Counted from the stretch's first letter, positions 1 to 7,478 are shown. The stretch: DNA of 8,857 nt from Pseudomonadota bacterium (GCA_023415035.1 JAEZLX010000161.1:1-8857); one strand, 5' to 3'. A program made the numbers and translations. The notes: generated by a model not told the origin, from the letters alone.

Positions 1-920
1 GCGGAGCCATCGTCTGCACTTATGGCGACACGATGCGCGTGCCGGCCTCGAACGGGCTGTCGCTGATCCGGGCCAAGGCGCGAGGAGCTGACATCCGCAT
101 GGTGTATTCGGCCGCCGATGCACTGGCCGTGGCGCGGGCCAACCCCCAACGGGAGGTGGTGTTCTTCGCCATTGGTTTCGAGACCACCACGCCACCCACA
201 GCGCTGGCCATCCGTCAGGCCAGTCAGGAGAGCCTACACAACTTCAGCGTGCTGTGCTGCCATGTGCTCACGCCATCGGCGATCACCCACATCCTGGAGT
301 CACCCGAGGTACGCCAGTGGGGCACCGTCCCCATCGACGGCTTCATCGGCCCCGCTCACGTGAGCATCATCATCGGCTCGGCACCGTACGAGCATTTCGC
401 CGAGAGCTACCGCAAGCCGGTGGTCATCGCAGGCTTTGAGCCTTTGGATGTGATGCAGGCCATCCTCATGCTGATCCGTCAGGTCAATGATGGTCGCGCC
501 CACGTGGAAAACGAGTTCACCCGCGCTGTCACCCGCGAGGGCAACCTCAAGGCCCAGGCCCTGATGTCCGAAGTGTTTGAGCTTCGGCCGAGCTTCGAAT
601 GGCGGGGGCTGGGCGAGGTGCCTGGCAGCGCCCTGAAGATCCGCGAAGCCTTCGCCGCCTTCGACGCCGAACGCCGATTTGGCCTCGCCTATCGCTCGGT
701 GCCCGACAACAAGGCCTGCGAATGCGGTGCCATCCTTCGCGGCGTCAAGAAGCCGACCGACTGCAAGATCTTCGGCACGGTCTGCACGCCCGAGAATCCC
801 GTCGGCTCCTGCATGGTGTCCAGCGAGGGAGCATGTGCGGCCCACTACACCTATGGACGCTTCCGTGACATCCCTGTCGTGGCCGCTCCCGCCCAGGCCT
901 CCGAGGAGATCCCATCGTGA
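1..920 (+). CDS. hypD: Hydrogenase maturation factor HypD, 3' part (start outside window)
   Basis: HypD, with HypC, is the scaffold on which the Fe(CN)2CO unit of the [NiFe] active site is built in the cytoplasm; HypE supplies the cyanide. The frame is open from position 3, before the first ATG at 33, and reads GAIVCTYGDTMRVP, a conserved internal HypD stretch, so the gene begins upstream. About 305 residues are visible; family members are about 370-380, so roughly 70 N-terminal residues are missing. Conserved motifs include GFETTTP (about 170-200), the GFIGPAHVS block (340-370) and the C-terminal cysteine region that binds a [4Fe-4S] cluster. That region shows ACECGAILRG, PTDCKIFGTVC and GSCMVSSEGACAAHY between 712 and 850. 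The stop overlaps the hypE start in GTGA, so the two are translationally coupled. The identification is secure. Confidence 0.96.
   Translation, partial: GAIVCTYGDTMRVPASNGLSLIRAKARGADIRMVYSAADALAVARANPQREVVFFAIGFETTTPPTALAIRQASQESLHNFSVLCCHVLTPSAITHILESPEVRQWGTVPIDGFIGPAHVSIIIGSAPYEHFAESYRKPVVIAGFEPLDVMQAILMLIRQVNDGRAHVENEFTRAVTREGNLKAQALMSEVFELRPSFEWRGLGEVPGSALKIREAFAAFDAERRFGLAYRSVPDNKACECGAILRGVKKPTDCKIFGTVCTPENPVGSCMVSSEGACAAHYTYGRFRDIPVVAAPAQASEEIPS
904..908 (+). promoter_or_regulatory. Ribosome binding site deciding the GTG start of hypE
   Basis: AGGAG lies eight bases before the GTG at 917, inside the last codons of hypD. No in-frame ATG occurs until 1022, which is already inside the conserved HypE fold, so this site supports the GTG start. 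Confidence 0.6.
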
Positions 921-2029
921 GAATTGACTCAGACAACCCCGCACCAGGCGAAACGCCCCAGGGCAAGCCCGAGAAAAAGCCCTACATCCGTCCGCTGGAC
1001 ATCCGCCGCGGACGGATCGACATGAGCCATGGTGCAGGAGGCAAGGCTGCCGCCCAGCTGATCGAGGAGCTGTTCCTGGCGGCCCTTGACAACCCGTTCC
1101 TGCGCCAGGGCGACGACGGCGCCGCCCTGCCCTTGCCCGCTTTCGATCCGGCCCAGGGGCGCCTCGTCATGGCCACCGACGCGCACGTCGTCTCGCCCCT
1201 GTTCTTTCCCGGCGGCGACCTGGGCTGTCTGGCGGTGCATGGCACCATCAACGACGTGGCAATGATGGGCGCCAGGCCGCTGTACCTGAGCGCCAGCTTC
1301 ATCATCGAGGAAGGCTTTGCACTGGCCGACCTGCAGCGCATCGTGCAATCGATGGCGGCGACAGCACGCGAGGCCGGCGTTCCGGTGGTGACCGGCGACA
1401 CCAAGGTGGTCGAGCAAGGCAAGGGCGATGGCGTCTTCATCAGCACCACCGGCGTGGGCGTGCTGCCTGCCGGCGTGCACATCACCGGCAGCCTCGCTCG
1501 CCCGGGCGACGTGGTGCTGCTCTCGGGCACCATCGGCGACCATGGCGTGGCCGTGCTGTCGCAGCGCGAGTCGCTGAGCTTCGAGACCGCCATCGAAAGC
1601 GACACCGCCGCGCTGCACACCCTGGTGGCCGCCATGCTCGAAGCCGCCCCCGGCGCGGTGCGCGTGCTGCGCGACCCCACGCGCGGCGGCCTGGCCACCA
1701 CGCTCAACGAGGTGGCGCGCCAGTCGGGCGTGGGCATGCTGCTGCGCGAGGCCGACATCCCGGTCAAACCGCAGGTGGATGCCGCGTGCGAGCTGCTGGG
1801 CCTGGACCCGCTGTACATCGCCAACGAGGGCAAGCTGATTGCCGTGGTGACGCCGGACGCCGCCGACGCCGTGCTCACGGCCATGCGCGCCCACCCGCTG
1901 GGTGCCGACGCTGCCCGCATCGGCGAAGTCACGGCTGACCCCTATCACTTCGTGCAGATGAGCACCAAGTTCGGCGGCCGTCGCGTGGTCGACTGGCTGA
2001 GCGGGGAACCCCTGCCCAGGATCTGCTGA
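917..2029 (+). CDS. hypE: Carbamoyl dehydratase HypE (hydrogenase maturation)
   Basis: HypE receives a carbamoyl group from HypF on its C-terminal cysteine and dehydrates it with ATP to a thiocyanate. It then donates the CN to iron on HypC-HypD. The 370-residue protein ends in PLPRIC, and the terminal Cys370 is the carbamoyl acceptor. PurM/AIR-synthase fold motifs are visible: MSHGAGGKAA at 36-45, the ATDAHVVSP/FFPGGDLG nucleotide-binding region, VVTGDTKVVE, and DPTRGGLATTLNE. The GTG start overlaps hypD and has a good Shine-Dalgarno sequence. The first 25 or so residues (Pro, Lys and Glu rich) precede the usual RPLD start of the family; there is no other in-frame start codon before Met36. 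The next gene, hoxA, begins 122 bp downstream. Confidence 0.97.
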   Translation: MRIDSDNPAPGETPQGKPEKKPYIRPLDIRRGRIDMSHGAGGKAAAQLIEELFLAALDNPFLRQGDDGAALPLPAFDPAQGRLVMATDAHVVSPLFFPGGDLGCLAVHGTINDVAMMGARPLYLSASFIIEEGFALADLQRIVQSMAATAREAGVPVVTGDTKVVEQGKGDGVFISTTGVGVLPAGVHITGSLARPGDVVLLSGTIGDHGVAVLSQRESLSFETAIESDTAALHTLVAAMLEAAPGAVRVLRDPTRGGLATTLNEVARQSGVGMLLREADIPVKPQVDAACELLGLDPLYIANEGKLIAVVTPDAADAVLTAMRAHPLGADAARIGEVTADPYHFVQMSTKFGGRRVVDWLSGEPLPRIC

Positions 2030-2112
2030 ATGGCCGGCGTGGCCTCGCCGATGCCAAGCAGCCGCGTTGCGCTCACCTGCAACAGGCAACACATATCGGA
2101 CCATGCCGCTCC

Positions 2113-2118
2113 TACAAT
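2113..2118 (+). promoter_or_regulatory. Possible -10 element upstream of hoxA
   Basis: TACAAT matches the sigma-70 -10 consensus at five of six bases and lies in the only real gap between hypE and the hox genes, about 40 bp before the hoxA start. No convincing -35 hexamer is found 16-18 bp upstream, where the sequence reads around CACATA. In C. necator, hoxA has a weak constitutive promoter of its own within the long hyp/hox transcript, so a promoter here would make sense, but this is a guess from one hexamer. Confidence 0.25.
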
Positions 2119-2151
2119 CCGGGCAAAACGCCGACAACCCCTCCACGACCG

Positions 2152-3609
2152 GTGAACATGCCTACCTTTGCCGAGAGCCTGCCCACCGTCCTGGTGGTTG
2201 ACGACGAGGTGCGCTCGCAGGACGCCATGCGCCGCACGCTCGACGAGGACTTCACCGTCTTCACGGCCAGCAGCGCCGACGAGGCCCGCGAGCTCCTCCA
2301 GCGTCAGCCGGTCAGTGTCATCCTGTGCGACCAGCGCATGCCCGGCACCACCGGCGTGGCCTTTCTCAAGGAAGTGAGGGAGCGCTGGCCCGAAGTAGTC
2401 CGCATCGTGATTTCGGGCTATACGGACAGCGAAGACATCATTGCCGGCATCAACGAGGCCGGCATCTACCAGTACATCCTCAAGCCCTGGGCACCCGATC
2501 ACCTGATCGAGGCCGTGCGCAACGCGGTCGAGGCACAGGTGCTGCAACGTCAGACACGCCGGCTCGATCTGGAGCTGCGCACCAGCACCCGCGTGCTGCG
2601 GCAGCGCACCGAAGAACAGATGGCCCAGGCACGCAGCCATTTCGATTTCGGCCGCATCATCCGCTCGCCGGGTAGCCCGCTCGATGCCGTCTGTGCCATG
2701 GCCGAGCGCGCCGCGCGCTACGACATCCCGGTGCTGGTGCTTGGCGAATCCGGCACCGGCAAGGAACTGCTGGCGCGGGCCATCCATTACGCCTCTCCCC
2801 GCCTGGCCGGTCCGTTCGAGGTCGAAAACTGCGCCGCCATTCCGGACACGCTGCTCGAATCCGAGCTGTTCGGCCACAAGCGTGGCGCCTTCACCGGTGC
2901 CTACGAGGACCATGCAGGCCTCTTCCAGCGCGCCAACGGTGGCACCGTGTTCCTGGACGAGATCGGCGAGACATCACCGGCCTTCCAGGTCAAGCTGCTG
3001 CGCGTGCTGCAGGAAGGCGAAGTCCGCCCGGTCGGCGCGGCACGCCCCATCCCGGTCGACGTGCGCATCATCGCGGCCACCCACCGTGACCTGGAGCAAC
3101 GCGTGAACCAGGGGTTGTTCCGCGAAGACCTCTACTACCGCCTGGCCGGTGTCACGCTGACCATCCCGCCGCTGCGCGAGCGCGTGGGCGACATCGGTCT
3201 GATCGCACGCCAGCTGGTCCATGACGTGGCCACCGAGATCGGCCACCCGGGCGCCGAACTGCCCGATGAAGCGCTGGCCTGCCTGATGGCCTACCCCTGG
3301 CCCGGCAACATCCGCGAGCTTCGCAACGAGATCGCGCGTGCACTCGCCCTGCACGATGGCACGCGACTCAGCGCGGCGGCATTCTCACCCCGCGTGCTGC
3401 AGGGTCGCAGCGGCGCGGCTGGTAGCGACATGCAATCGGCGATCCCGCGCTCGGGCACCCTGGCCGAGCGGCTCGATGTCATCGAGGCCATCATCCTGCG
3501 TGAAACGCTGGAGCGCCTGCGCTGGAACAAAAGCCATGTGGCCAAGGAGCTGGGCCTGAGCCGCGTCGGCCTGCGCAGCAAGATGCAACGGCTGGGACTG
3601 GAGGGCTGA
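2152..3609 (+). CDS. hoxA: HoxA, NtrC-family sigma-54-dependent activator of hydrogenase genes
   Basis: HoxA is the response regulator that turns on hydrogenase operons through sigma-54 RNA polymerase. Three parts are visible in 485 residues. A receiver domain (about 12-125) has the acidic pair Asp17-Asp18, phosphoacceptor Asp60 in CDQRMPG and Lys111 in LKPW. A coiled linker (130-160) follows. The AAA+ domain (about 165-400) has Walker A GESGTGKE (Lys204), the sigma-54 contact loop GAFTGA (245-250) and Walker B GGTVFLDE (263-270). A Fis-type helix-turn-helix lies at the end (about 455-485, NKSHVAKELGLSRVGLRSK). In C. necator the unphosphorylated form is the active one, unlike most NtrC proteins. 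The start could be GTG 2152 or ATG 2158; neither has a Shine-Dalgarno sequence and both keep the whole receiver. The stop is one base before hoxB. Sequence alone identifies the NtrC class; the neighbours give the HoxA (HupR) identity. Confidence 0.93.
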   Translation: MNMPTFAESLPTVLVVDDEVRSQDAMRRTLDEDFTVFTASSADEARELLQRQPVSVILCDQRMPGTTGVAFLKEVRERWPEVVRIVISGYTDSEDIIAGINEAGIYQYILKPWAPDHLIEAVRNAVEAQVLQRQTRRLDLELRTSTRVLRQRTEEQMAQARSHFDFGRIIRSPGSPLDAVCAMAERAARYDIPVLVLGESGTGKELLARAIHYASPRLAGPFEVENCAAIPDTLLESELFGHKRGAFTGAYEDHAGLFQRANGGTVFLDEIGETSPAFQVKLLRVLQEGEVRPVGAARPIPVDVRIIAATHRDLEQRVNQGLFREDLYYRLAGVTLTIPPLRERVGDIGLIARQLVHDVATEIGHPGAELPDEALACLMAYPWPGNIRELRNEIARALALHDGTRLSAAAFSPRVLQGRSGAAGSDMQSAIPRSGTLAERLDVIEAIILRETLERLRWNKSHVAKELGLSRVGLRSKMQRLGLEG

Positions 3610-3610
3610 C

Positions 3611-4609
3611 ATGACCGAGCCACTGAACGTGCTCTGGCTGCAAAGCGGTGGATGCGGCGGTTGCAGCATGTCGCTGCTGTGCGCCGATACGACCGACTTC
3701 CAGGGCCATCTGCGGGACGCGGGCATCAACCTTCTCTGGCACCCGTCGCTGTCGATGGCCTGTGGCAACGAGCTGATGGAGCTGCTGGACGACGTGCTGC
3801 AAGAGCGCACGCGACTGGACGTGCTGTGCATCGAGGGTGCCCTGCTGCGTGGCCCGCGCGGCACGGGGCGTTTTCACATGCTGGCCGGCACCGGTTTGCC
3901 CATGATCGAGTGGGTGCGGCGGCTGAGCGAACGCGCGCGCCACGTGATGGCCGTGGGCAGCTGCGCCGCGTGGGGCGGCATCACCGCCGGCGGCGACAAC
4001 CCCACCGACGCCTGTGGCCTGCAGTTCGAGGATGACCAGCCCGGCGGACTGCTGGGCGCGACGTTCCGCTCCGCCAGCGGACTGCCCGTCATCAACGTAG
4101 CCGGATGCCCCACGCATCCCGGCTGGGTCATCGACACCCTCATGTCGCTGGCCAGCGGAGAGCTCGACGCCGATGCGCTCGATCCGCTGAACCGGCCTCG
4201 CTTCTATGCCGACCAGCTCGTGCACCACGGCTGCACGCGCAACGAGTATTACGAATTCAAGGCCAGCGCCGAAAAGCCCTCCGACCTGGGTTGCCTGATG
4301 GAACACATGGGGTGCAAGGGGACGCAGGTGCACGCCGACTGCAACACGCGCCTGTGGAACGGCGAAGGCTCTTGCACGCGCGGCGGCTATGCCTGCATCG
4401 CCTGCACCGAACCCGGCTTTCAGGAACCGGGACACCCTTTCCACGAAACACCGAAGCTCGCAGGCATCCCCATCGGCCTGCCCACCGACATGCCCAAGGC
4501 CTGGTTTGTTGCCCTGGCGTCCCTGTCCAAGAGTGCGACGCCCAAGCGCGTCAGACAGAATGCCGTGTCAGACCACCTCGTCATCAAGCCGGCGGTACGC
4601 AAGAAGTAA
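3611..4609 (+). CDS. hoxB: Regulatory [NiFe] hydrogenase (H2 sensor) small subunit HoxB/HupU
   Basis: This is the iron-sulfur subunit of the cytoplasmic H2-sensing hydrogenase, which pairs with HoxC and signals to HoxJ. It is 332 residues long. It has no twin-arginine signal peptide: the first cluster motif CGGC begins at residue 15, as expected for a sensor rather than a membrane-bound hydrogenase. The proximal cluster ligands are Cys15, Cys18, Cys118 (GSCAAWGG) and Cys166 (GCPTHPG). The distal cluster ligands are His205, Cys208, Cys228 and Cys235. The medial cluster has Cys244, Cys255, Cys262 and Cys265; Cys255 stands where energy-conserving enzymes have Pro, which predicts a [4Fe-4S] cluster instead of [3Fe-4S]. 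A tail of about 60 residues follows the last cysteine; in C. necator such a tail is needed for the double dimer and for HoxJ contact. GGAGG lies just before the ATG, and the gene is one base from hoxA and three from hoxC. Confidence 0.95.
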   Translation: MTEPLNVLWLQSGGCGGCSMSLLCADTTDFQGHLRDAGINLLWHPSLSMACGNELMELLDDVLQERTRLDVLCIEGALLRGPRGTGRFHMLAGTGLPMIEWVRRLSERARHVMAVGSCAAWGGITAGGDNPTDACGLQFEDDQPGGLLGATFRSASGLPVINVAGCPTHPGWVIDTLMSLASGELDADALDPLNRPRFYADQLVHHGCTRNEYYEFKASAEKPSDLGCLMEHMGCKGTQVHADCNTRLWNGEGSCTRGGYACIACTEPGFQEPGHPFHETPKLAGIPIGLPTDMPKAWFVALASLSKSATPKRVRQNAVSDHLVIKPAVRKK

Positions 4610-4612
4610 GCG

Positions 4613-6130
4613 ATGCAGCCCGACGACACCACCGCGATGGAACCTCAAGGTACCCCCTCCGCCCCTTCACGGCGCGAGCGGCTGCTCGTGGGGCCCTTCA
4701 ACCGCGTCGAAGGCGACCTTGAGGTGCAGCTGGAAGTGGAGGATGGTCGCGTCAGGTCGGCCCAGGTCAATGCAACCATGTACCGCGGCTTCGAGCAGAT
4801 CCTGCGAGGCAAGGCACCGCACGATGCACTGGTGTACGTGCCGCGCATCTGCGGCATCTGCTCGGTCTCGCAATCGGTGGCCGCTGCGAAGGCACTGGCC
4901 GACATGGGCCGCATCCACATGCCGCCCAATGGCCAGCACGCCACCAACCTGATCCTGGCCACCGAGAACCTGGCCGATCACCTCACGCATTTCTATCTGT
5001 TTTTCATGCCGGACTTCGCCCGGCCCGTTTACGCCGACCGGTTCTGGCATGCCGAGGCCGTGCGCCGCTTCGACCCCGGCATGGGCGAACAGGTCCGTGC
5101 GGCCACCGCCGCCCGGCAGCGCTGGCTCACCCTGCTGGGCACCCTGGGCGGCAAATGGCCTCACACGCAGTCGATCGAACCCGGTGGCACCTCGCGCGCC
5201 GTTGACGCCGCCGAGCGCATCCGACTGCTGGCACGCGTGCGCGAGTTCCGGGCCTTCCTGGAGCGGCAGCTCTTCGCTGCGCCGCTGGAGTTCTTTGCCG
5301 GACTGGACAGCGAATCGGCACTGGAGCAGTGGCACGCCCAGGATCCCTTGGGCGGAGATCTTCGATTCTTCCTCACACTGGCGCGGGACCTTGAGCTCGC
5401 TTCCCTCGGGATGGGCCCCGGCATCTATCTGAGTTACGGCGCCTATCCCCAACCCGATGGCAGCCACGCACTGGCGGCCGGTGTCTGGCATTCACCCACC
5501 GGAGAACTGGCTCCCGTGAACAGCGCCTCCATCACCGAGGACGCCACCCATGCCTGGCTGGCCGATGACGGCGGGCCGCTGCATCCCCTGGCCGGCATGA
5601 CCCTGCCGGACGTGAGCAAATCGCACGCCTACACCTGGAACAAGGCTCCCAGACTGGGGGGGCAGGTGCTGGAAACCGGCGCCATCGCCCGTCAGCTGAC
5701 ATCGGCGCACCCGCTCATCGGCCATGCCGTGGCTCGAAGTGGCGGCAACGTCTATACCCGGGTGCTGGCGCGCATGGTCGAACTGGCCCGCGTCGTGATC
5801 CTGATGGAATCGTGGTTGCACGCCATCAAGCCCACGCAGGAATTCTGCGTTCCCACCAGGTTGCCCGCCGACGGTCGCGGCATGGGACTGTCGGAAGCGG
5901 CACGCGGCAGTCTGGGACACTGGCTGGTGGTGCGCGGCGGCCGCATCGCGAACTACCAGATCGTCGCACCGACGAGCTGGAACTTCTCGCCACGCGATGC
6001 CGCGGGCAGGCCCGGTGCCGTAGAAAAAGCCCTGGAAGGTGCGCCGGTGCGCAAGGGGGAGGCAACGCCTGTCGCGGTGCAACACATTGTTCGCTCCTTC
6101 GACCCTTGCATGGTCTGCACCGTGCACTGA
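4613..6130 (+). CDS. hoxC: Regulatory [NiFe] hydrogenase (H2 sensor) large subunit HoxC/HupV
   Basis: This subunit carries the Ni-Fe active site at which H2 is sensed. It has 505 residues. The N-terminal RVEGD motif (31-35, Glu33) precedes the first metal-binding pair in RICGIC (Cys80, Cys83). The second pair is in DPCMVCTVH (Cys499, Cys502) at the very C-terminus. The protein ends at that His, so it lacks the peptide that a maturation endopeptidase removes from energy-conserving hydrogenases; this is a hallmark of the sensor class. Ile82 and Phe130 occupy the positions (Ile62 and Phe110 in C. necator HoxC, a constant offset of 20) that narrow the gas channel and make sensors O2-insensitive. 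The first 20 residues are extra relative to that protein; Met9 at 4637 is another possible start. The Shine-Dalgarno sequence is weak, so translation is probably coupled to hoxB, three bases upstream. Confidence 0.96.
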   Translation: MQPDDTTAMEPQGTPSAPSRRERLLVGPFNRVEGDLEVQLEVEDGRVRSAQVNATMYRGFEQILRGKAPHDALVYVPRICGICSVSQSVAAAKALADMGRIHMPPNGQHATNLILATENLADHLTHFYLFFMPDFARPVYADRFWHAEAVRRFDPGMGEQVRAATAARQRWLTLLGTLGGKWPHTQSIEPGGTSRAVDAAERIRLLARVREFRAFLERQLFAAPLEFFAGLDSESALEQWHAQDPLGGDLRFFLTLARDLELASLGMGPGIYLSYGAYPQPDGSHALAAGVWHSPTGELAPVNSASITEDATHAWLADDGGPLHPLAGMTLPDVSKSHAYTWNKAPRLGGQVLETGAIARQLTSAHPLIGHAVARSGGNVYTRVLARMVELARVVILMESWLHAIKPTQEFCVPTRLPADGRGMGLSEAARGSLGHWLVVRGGRIANYQIVAPTSWNFSPRDAAGRPGAVEKALEGAPVRKGEATPVAVQHIVRSFDPCMVCTVH

Positions 6131-6140
6131 ACAACGCACC

Positions 6141-7478
6141 ATGGGCCAAGCCAGCAACGACAAGACACCACCACCCACCCCGCTGGAAGGCATGGACGAG
6201 TCCACCTGGCTCGACGTCATCCAGAAGATGGACGAGGTCTACACCCGCCTGATCAACGACGAGGTGGAGCTGGAGAAGAAGAACGCCGAGCTCGAGCAGT
6301 CCCAGCAGTTCATCTTCAGCGTGCTCACGTCGATGTCCGACGTGCTGGTGGTGTGCGACTCCCGCGGACTGATCGAGCAAACCAACGCCGCCCTGTGCGA
6401 GCTGGTAGGCAAATCCGAAGAGGAGCTGCGCGGAACCGCCGTGCACACCCTGCTGGCCGACGAAGCCAGTCGGGCACTCGCCAACTCCGCCATGGACCGG
6501 GTAGATGCACCTCGCTCGGGCGAGGCCATCGAGCTGAATCTGCTGGATGCACAAGGCAACACCGTATCGGTGGACGCCAACTGCACGCCACGCATCGGCA
6601 GCAACGGCCGTCGCGTGGGCACGGTCTGGGTCGGCCGGCCGACCGCCGAACTCAAACGCGCGTACCACGAGATGCGTGCGGCCCATGACGCCCTCAAGCG
6701 CACCCAGCAACAGCTGCTGCACTCCGAAAAAATGGCGTCCCTCGGGCAGCTGGTCGCCGGTGTCGCGCACGAGCTGAACAACCCGATCAGCTTCGTGCTG
6801 GGCAACGTCCATGCCCTCAAAAAGTACGCCGACCGGCTACAGACCTACCTGCAGGCCGTGCATGCCCGCGCGCCCGAACCCGTGCTGCAGGAAATGCGGC
6901 AGAAGCTGCGCATCCAGCACCTGCTCGACGACCTGCCCTCGCTGATCGAAGGCACCCTGGAAGGCGCCCAGCGCACGGCCGACATCGTGCACGCCCTCAA
7001 GCGGTTTTCCGCACGCGACTCCGAGGAGCGCTCACCGGTTGACCTCATCGGGATCATCGACCGTTCCATCGACTGGGTGCGCAAGGGCCGCTCGGCATCC
7101 GTGGACATCGTCTGGGAGCCGGGATCGCCCTGCATGGTCATGGGCAATGCCGGGCAGATCCAGCAGGTCCTGATGAATCTGCTGCAGAACGCCTATGACG
7201 CCGTCGATGCCTTCGACTCGCCGCGCCTGTGGATCGCGGTGTCATGCCACACCCCAGGCATGGCCTGCACGACCATCCGCGACAACGGCCCGGGCATCCC
7301 CCAGGAGAACCTGTTGCGTGTCTTCGACCCCTTCTTCACCACCAAACCGGTGGGCAAGGGAACCGGCCTGGGCCTGTCGATCAGCTACGCCATCGTCGAG
7401 CAGCACGGCGGTCGCCTGAGCGCCCGCAATGCGCCGGAAGGCGGAGCGGAGTTTCTGCTGGAGTTGCCTCTGGCCTAG
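6141..7478 (+). CDS. hoxJ: HoxJ, PAS-domain sensor histidine kinase of the H2-sensing relay
   Basis: HoxJ is the cytoplasmic kinase that phosphorylates HoxA; the H2-bound HoxBC sensor is thought to block it. The protein has 445 residues and no membrane segment. A short acidic helix with a Glu/Lys-rich coiled coil (about 30-56) leads into a PAS domain (57-165). The dimerisation box has GVAHELNNP with phosphoacceptor His210. The ATPase domain has the N box with Asn350 (LLQNAYDAV), G1 DNGPGIP (Asp381), the F box VFDPFFTTK and G2 GTGLGLS (407-413). All catalytic motifs are intact. The ATG at 6141 is ten bases after the hoxC stop. The frame stays open to 6039 inside hoxC, but that earlier ATG would start within the conserved end of hoxC. 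The order hoxA-hoxB-hoxC-hoxJ supports the name; on domains alone it would be just a PAS/HisKA kinase. Confidence 0.92.
   Translation: MGQASNDKTPPPTPLEGMDESTWLDVIQKMDEVYTRLINDEVELEKKNAELEQSQQFIFSVLTSMSDVLVVCDSRGLIEQTNAALCELVGKSEEELRGTAVHTLLADEASRALANSAMDRVDAPRSGEAIELNLLDAQGNTVSVDANCTPRIGSNGRRVGTVWVGRPTAELKRAYHEMRAAHDALKRTQQQLLHSEKMASLGQLVAGVAHELNNPISFVLGNVHALKKYADRLQTYLQAVHARAPEPVLQEMRQKLRIQHLLDDLPSLIEGTLEGAQRTADIVHALKRFSARDSEERSPVDLIGIIDRSIDWVRKGRSASVDIVWEPGSPCMVMGNAGQIQQVLMNLLQNAYDAVDAFDSPRLWIAVSCHTPGMACTTIRDNGPGIPQENLLRVFDPFFTTKPVGKGTGLGLSISYAIVEQHGGRLSARNAPEGGAEFLLELPLA

Noticed and set aside
929..2146. Long open frame of 405 codons on the minus strand opposite hypE
   Set aside because: It is the antisense shadow of a GC-rich gene; its translation is rich in His, Ala, Gly and Gln without any domain, and hypE on the + strand is unmistakable.
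1945..2913. Minus-strand open frame of 322 codons across the hypE-hoxA gap
   Set aside because: It overlaps conserved coding sequence of hypE and the HoxA receiver and has no recognisable motif or ribosome binding site that I can see.
3355..3371. TGGCAC sequence inside hoxA as a sigma-54 promoter for hoxBCJ
   Set aside because: The -12 part does not match TTGC and the site lies in conserved coding sequence about 250 bp before hoxB.
3491..4444. Minus-strand open frame of 317 codons opposite hoxB
   Set aside because: Shadow frame opposite conserved cluster motifs of HoxB; composition is typical of antisense GC-rich DNA.
6039..6140. Upstream extension of hoxJ to the ATG at 6039
   Set aside because: It would lie in another frame over the conserved end of hoxC; the ATG at 6141, directly after hoxC, fits an operon layout better.
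5826..6812. Minus-strand open frame of 328 codons opposite hoxC and hoxJ
   Set aside because: It spans the end of one well-supported gene and the first half of another, with no domain of its own.
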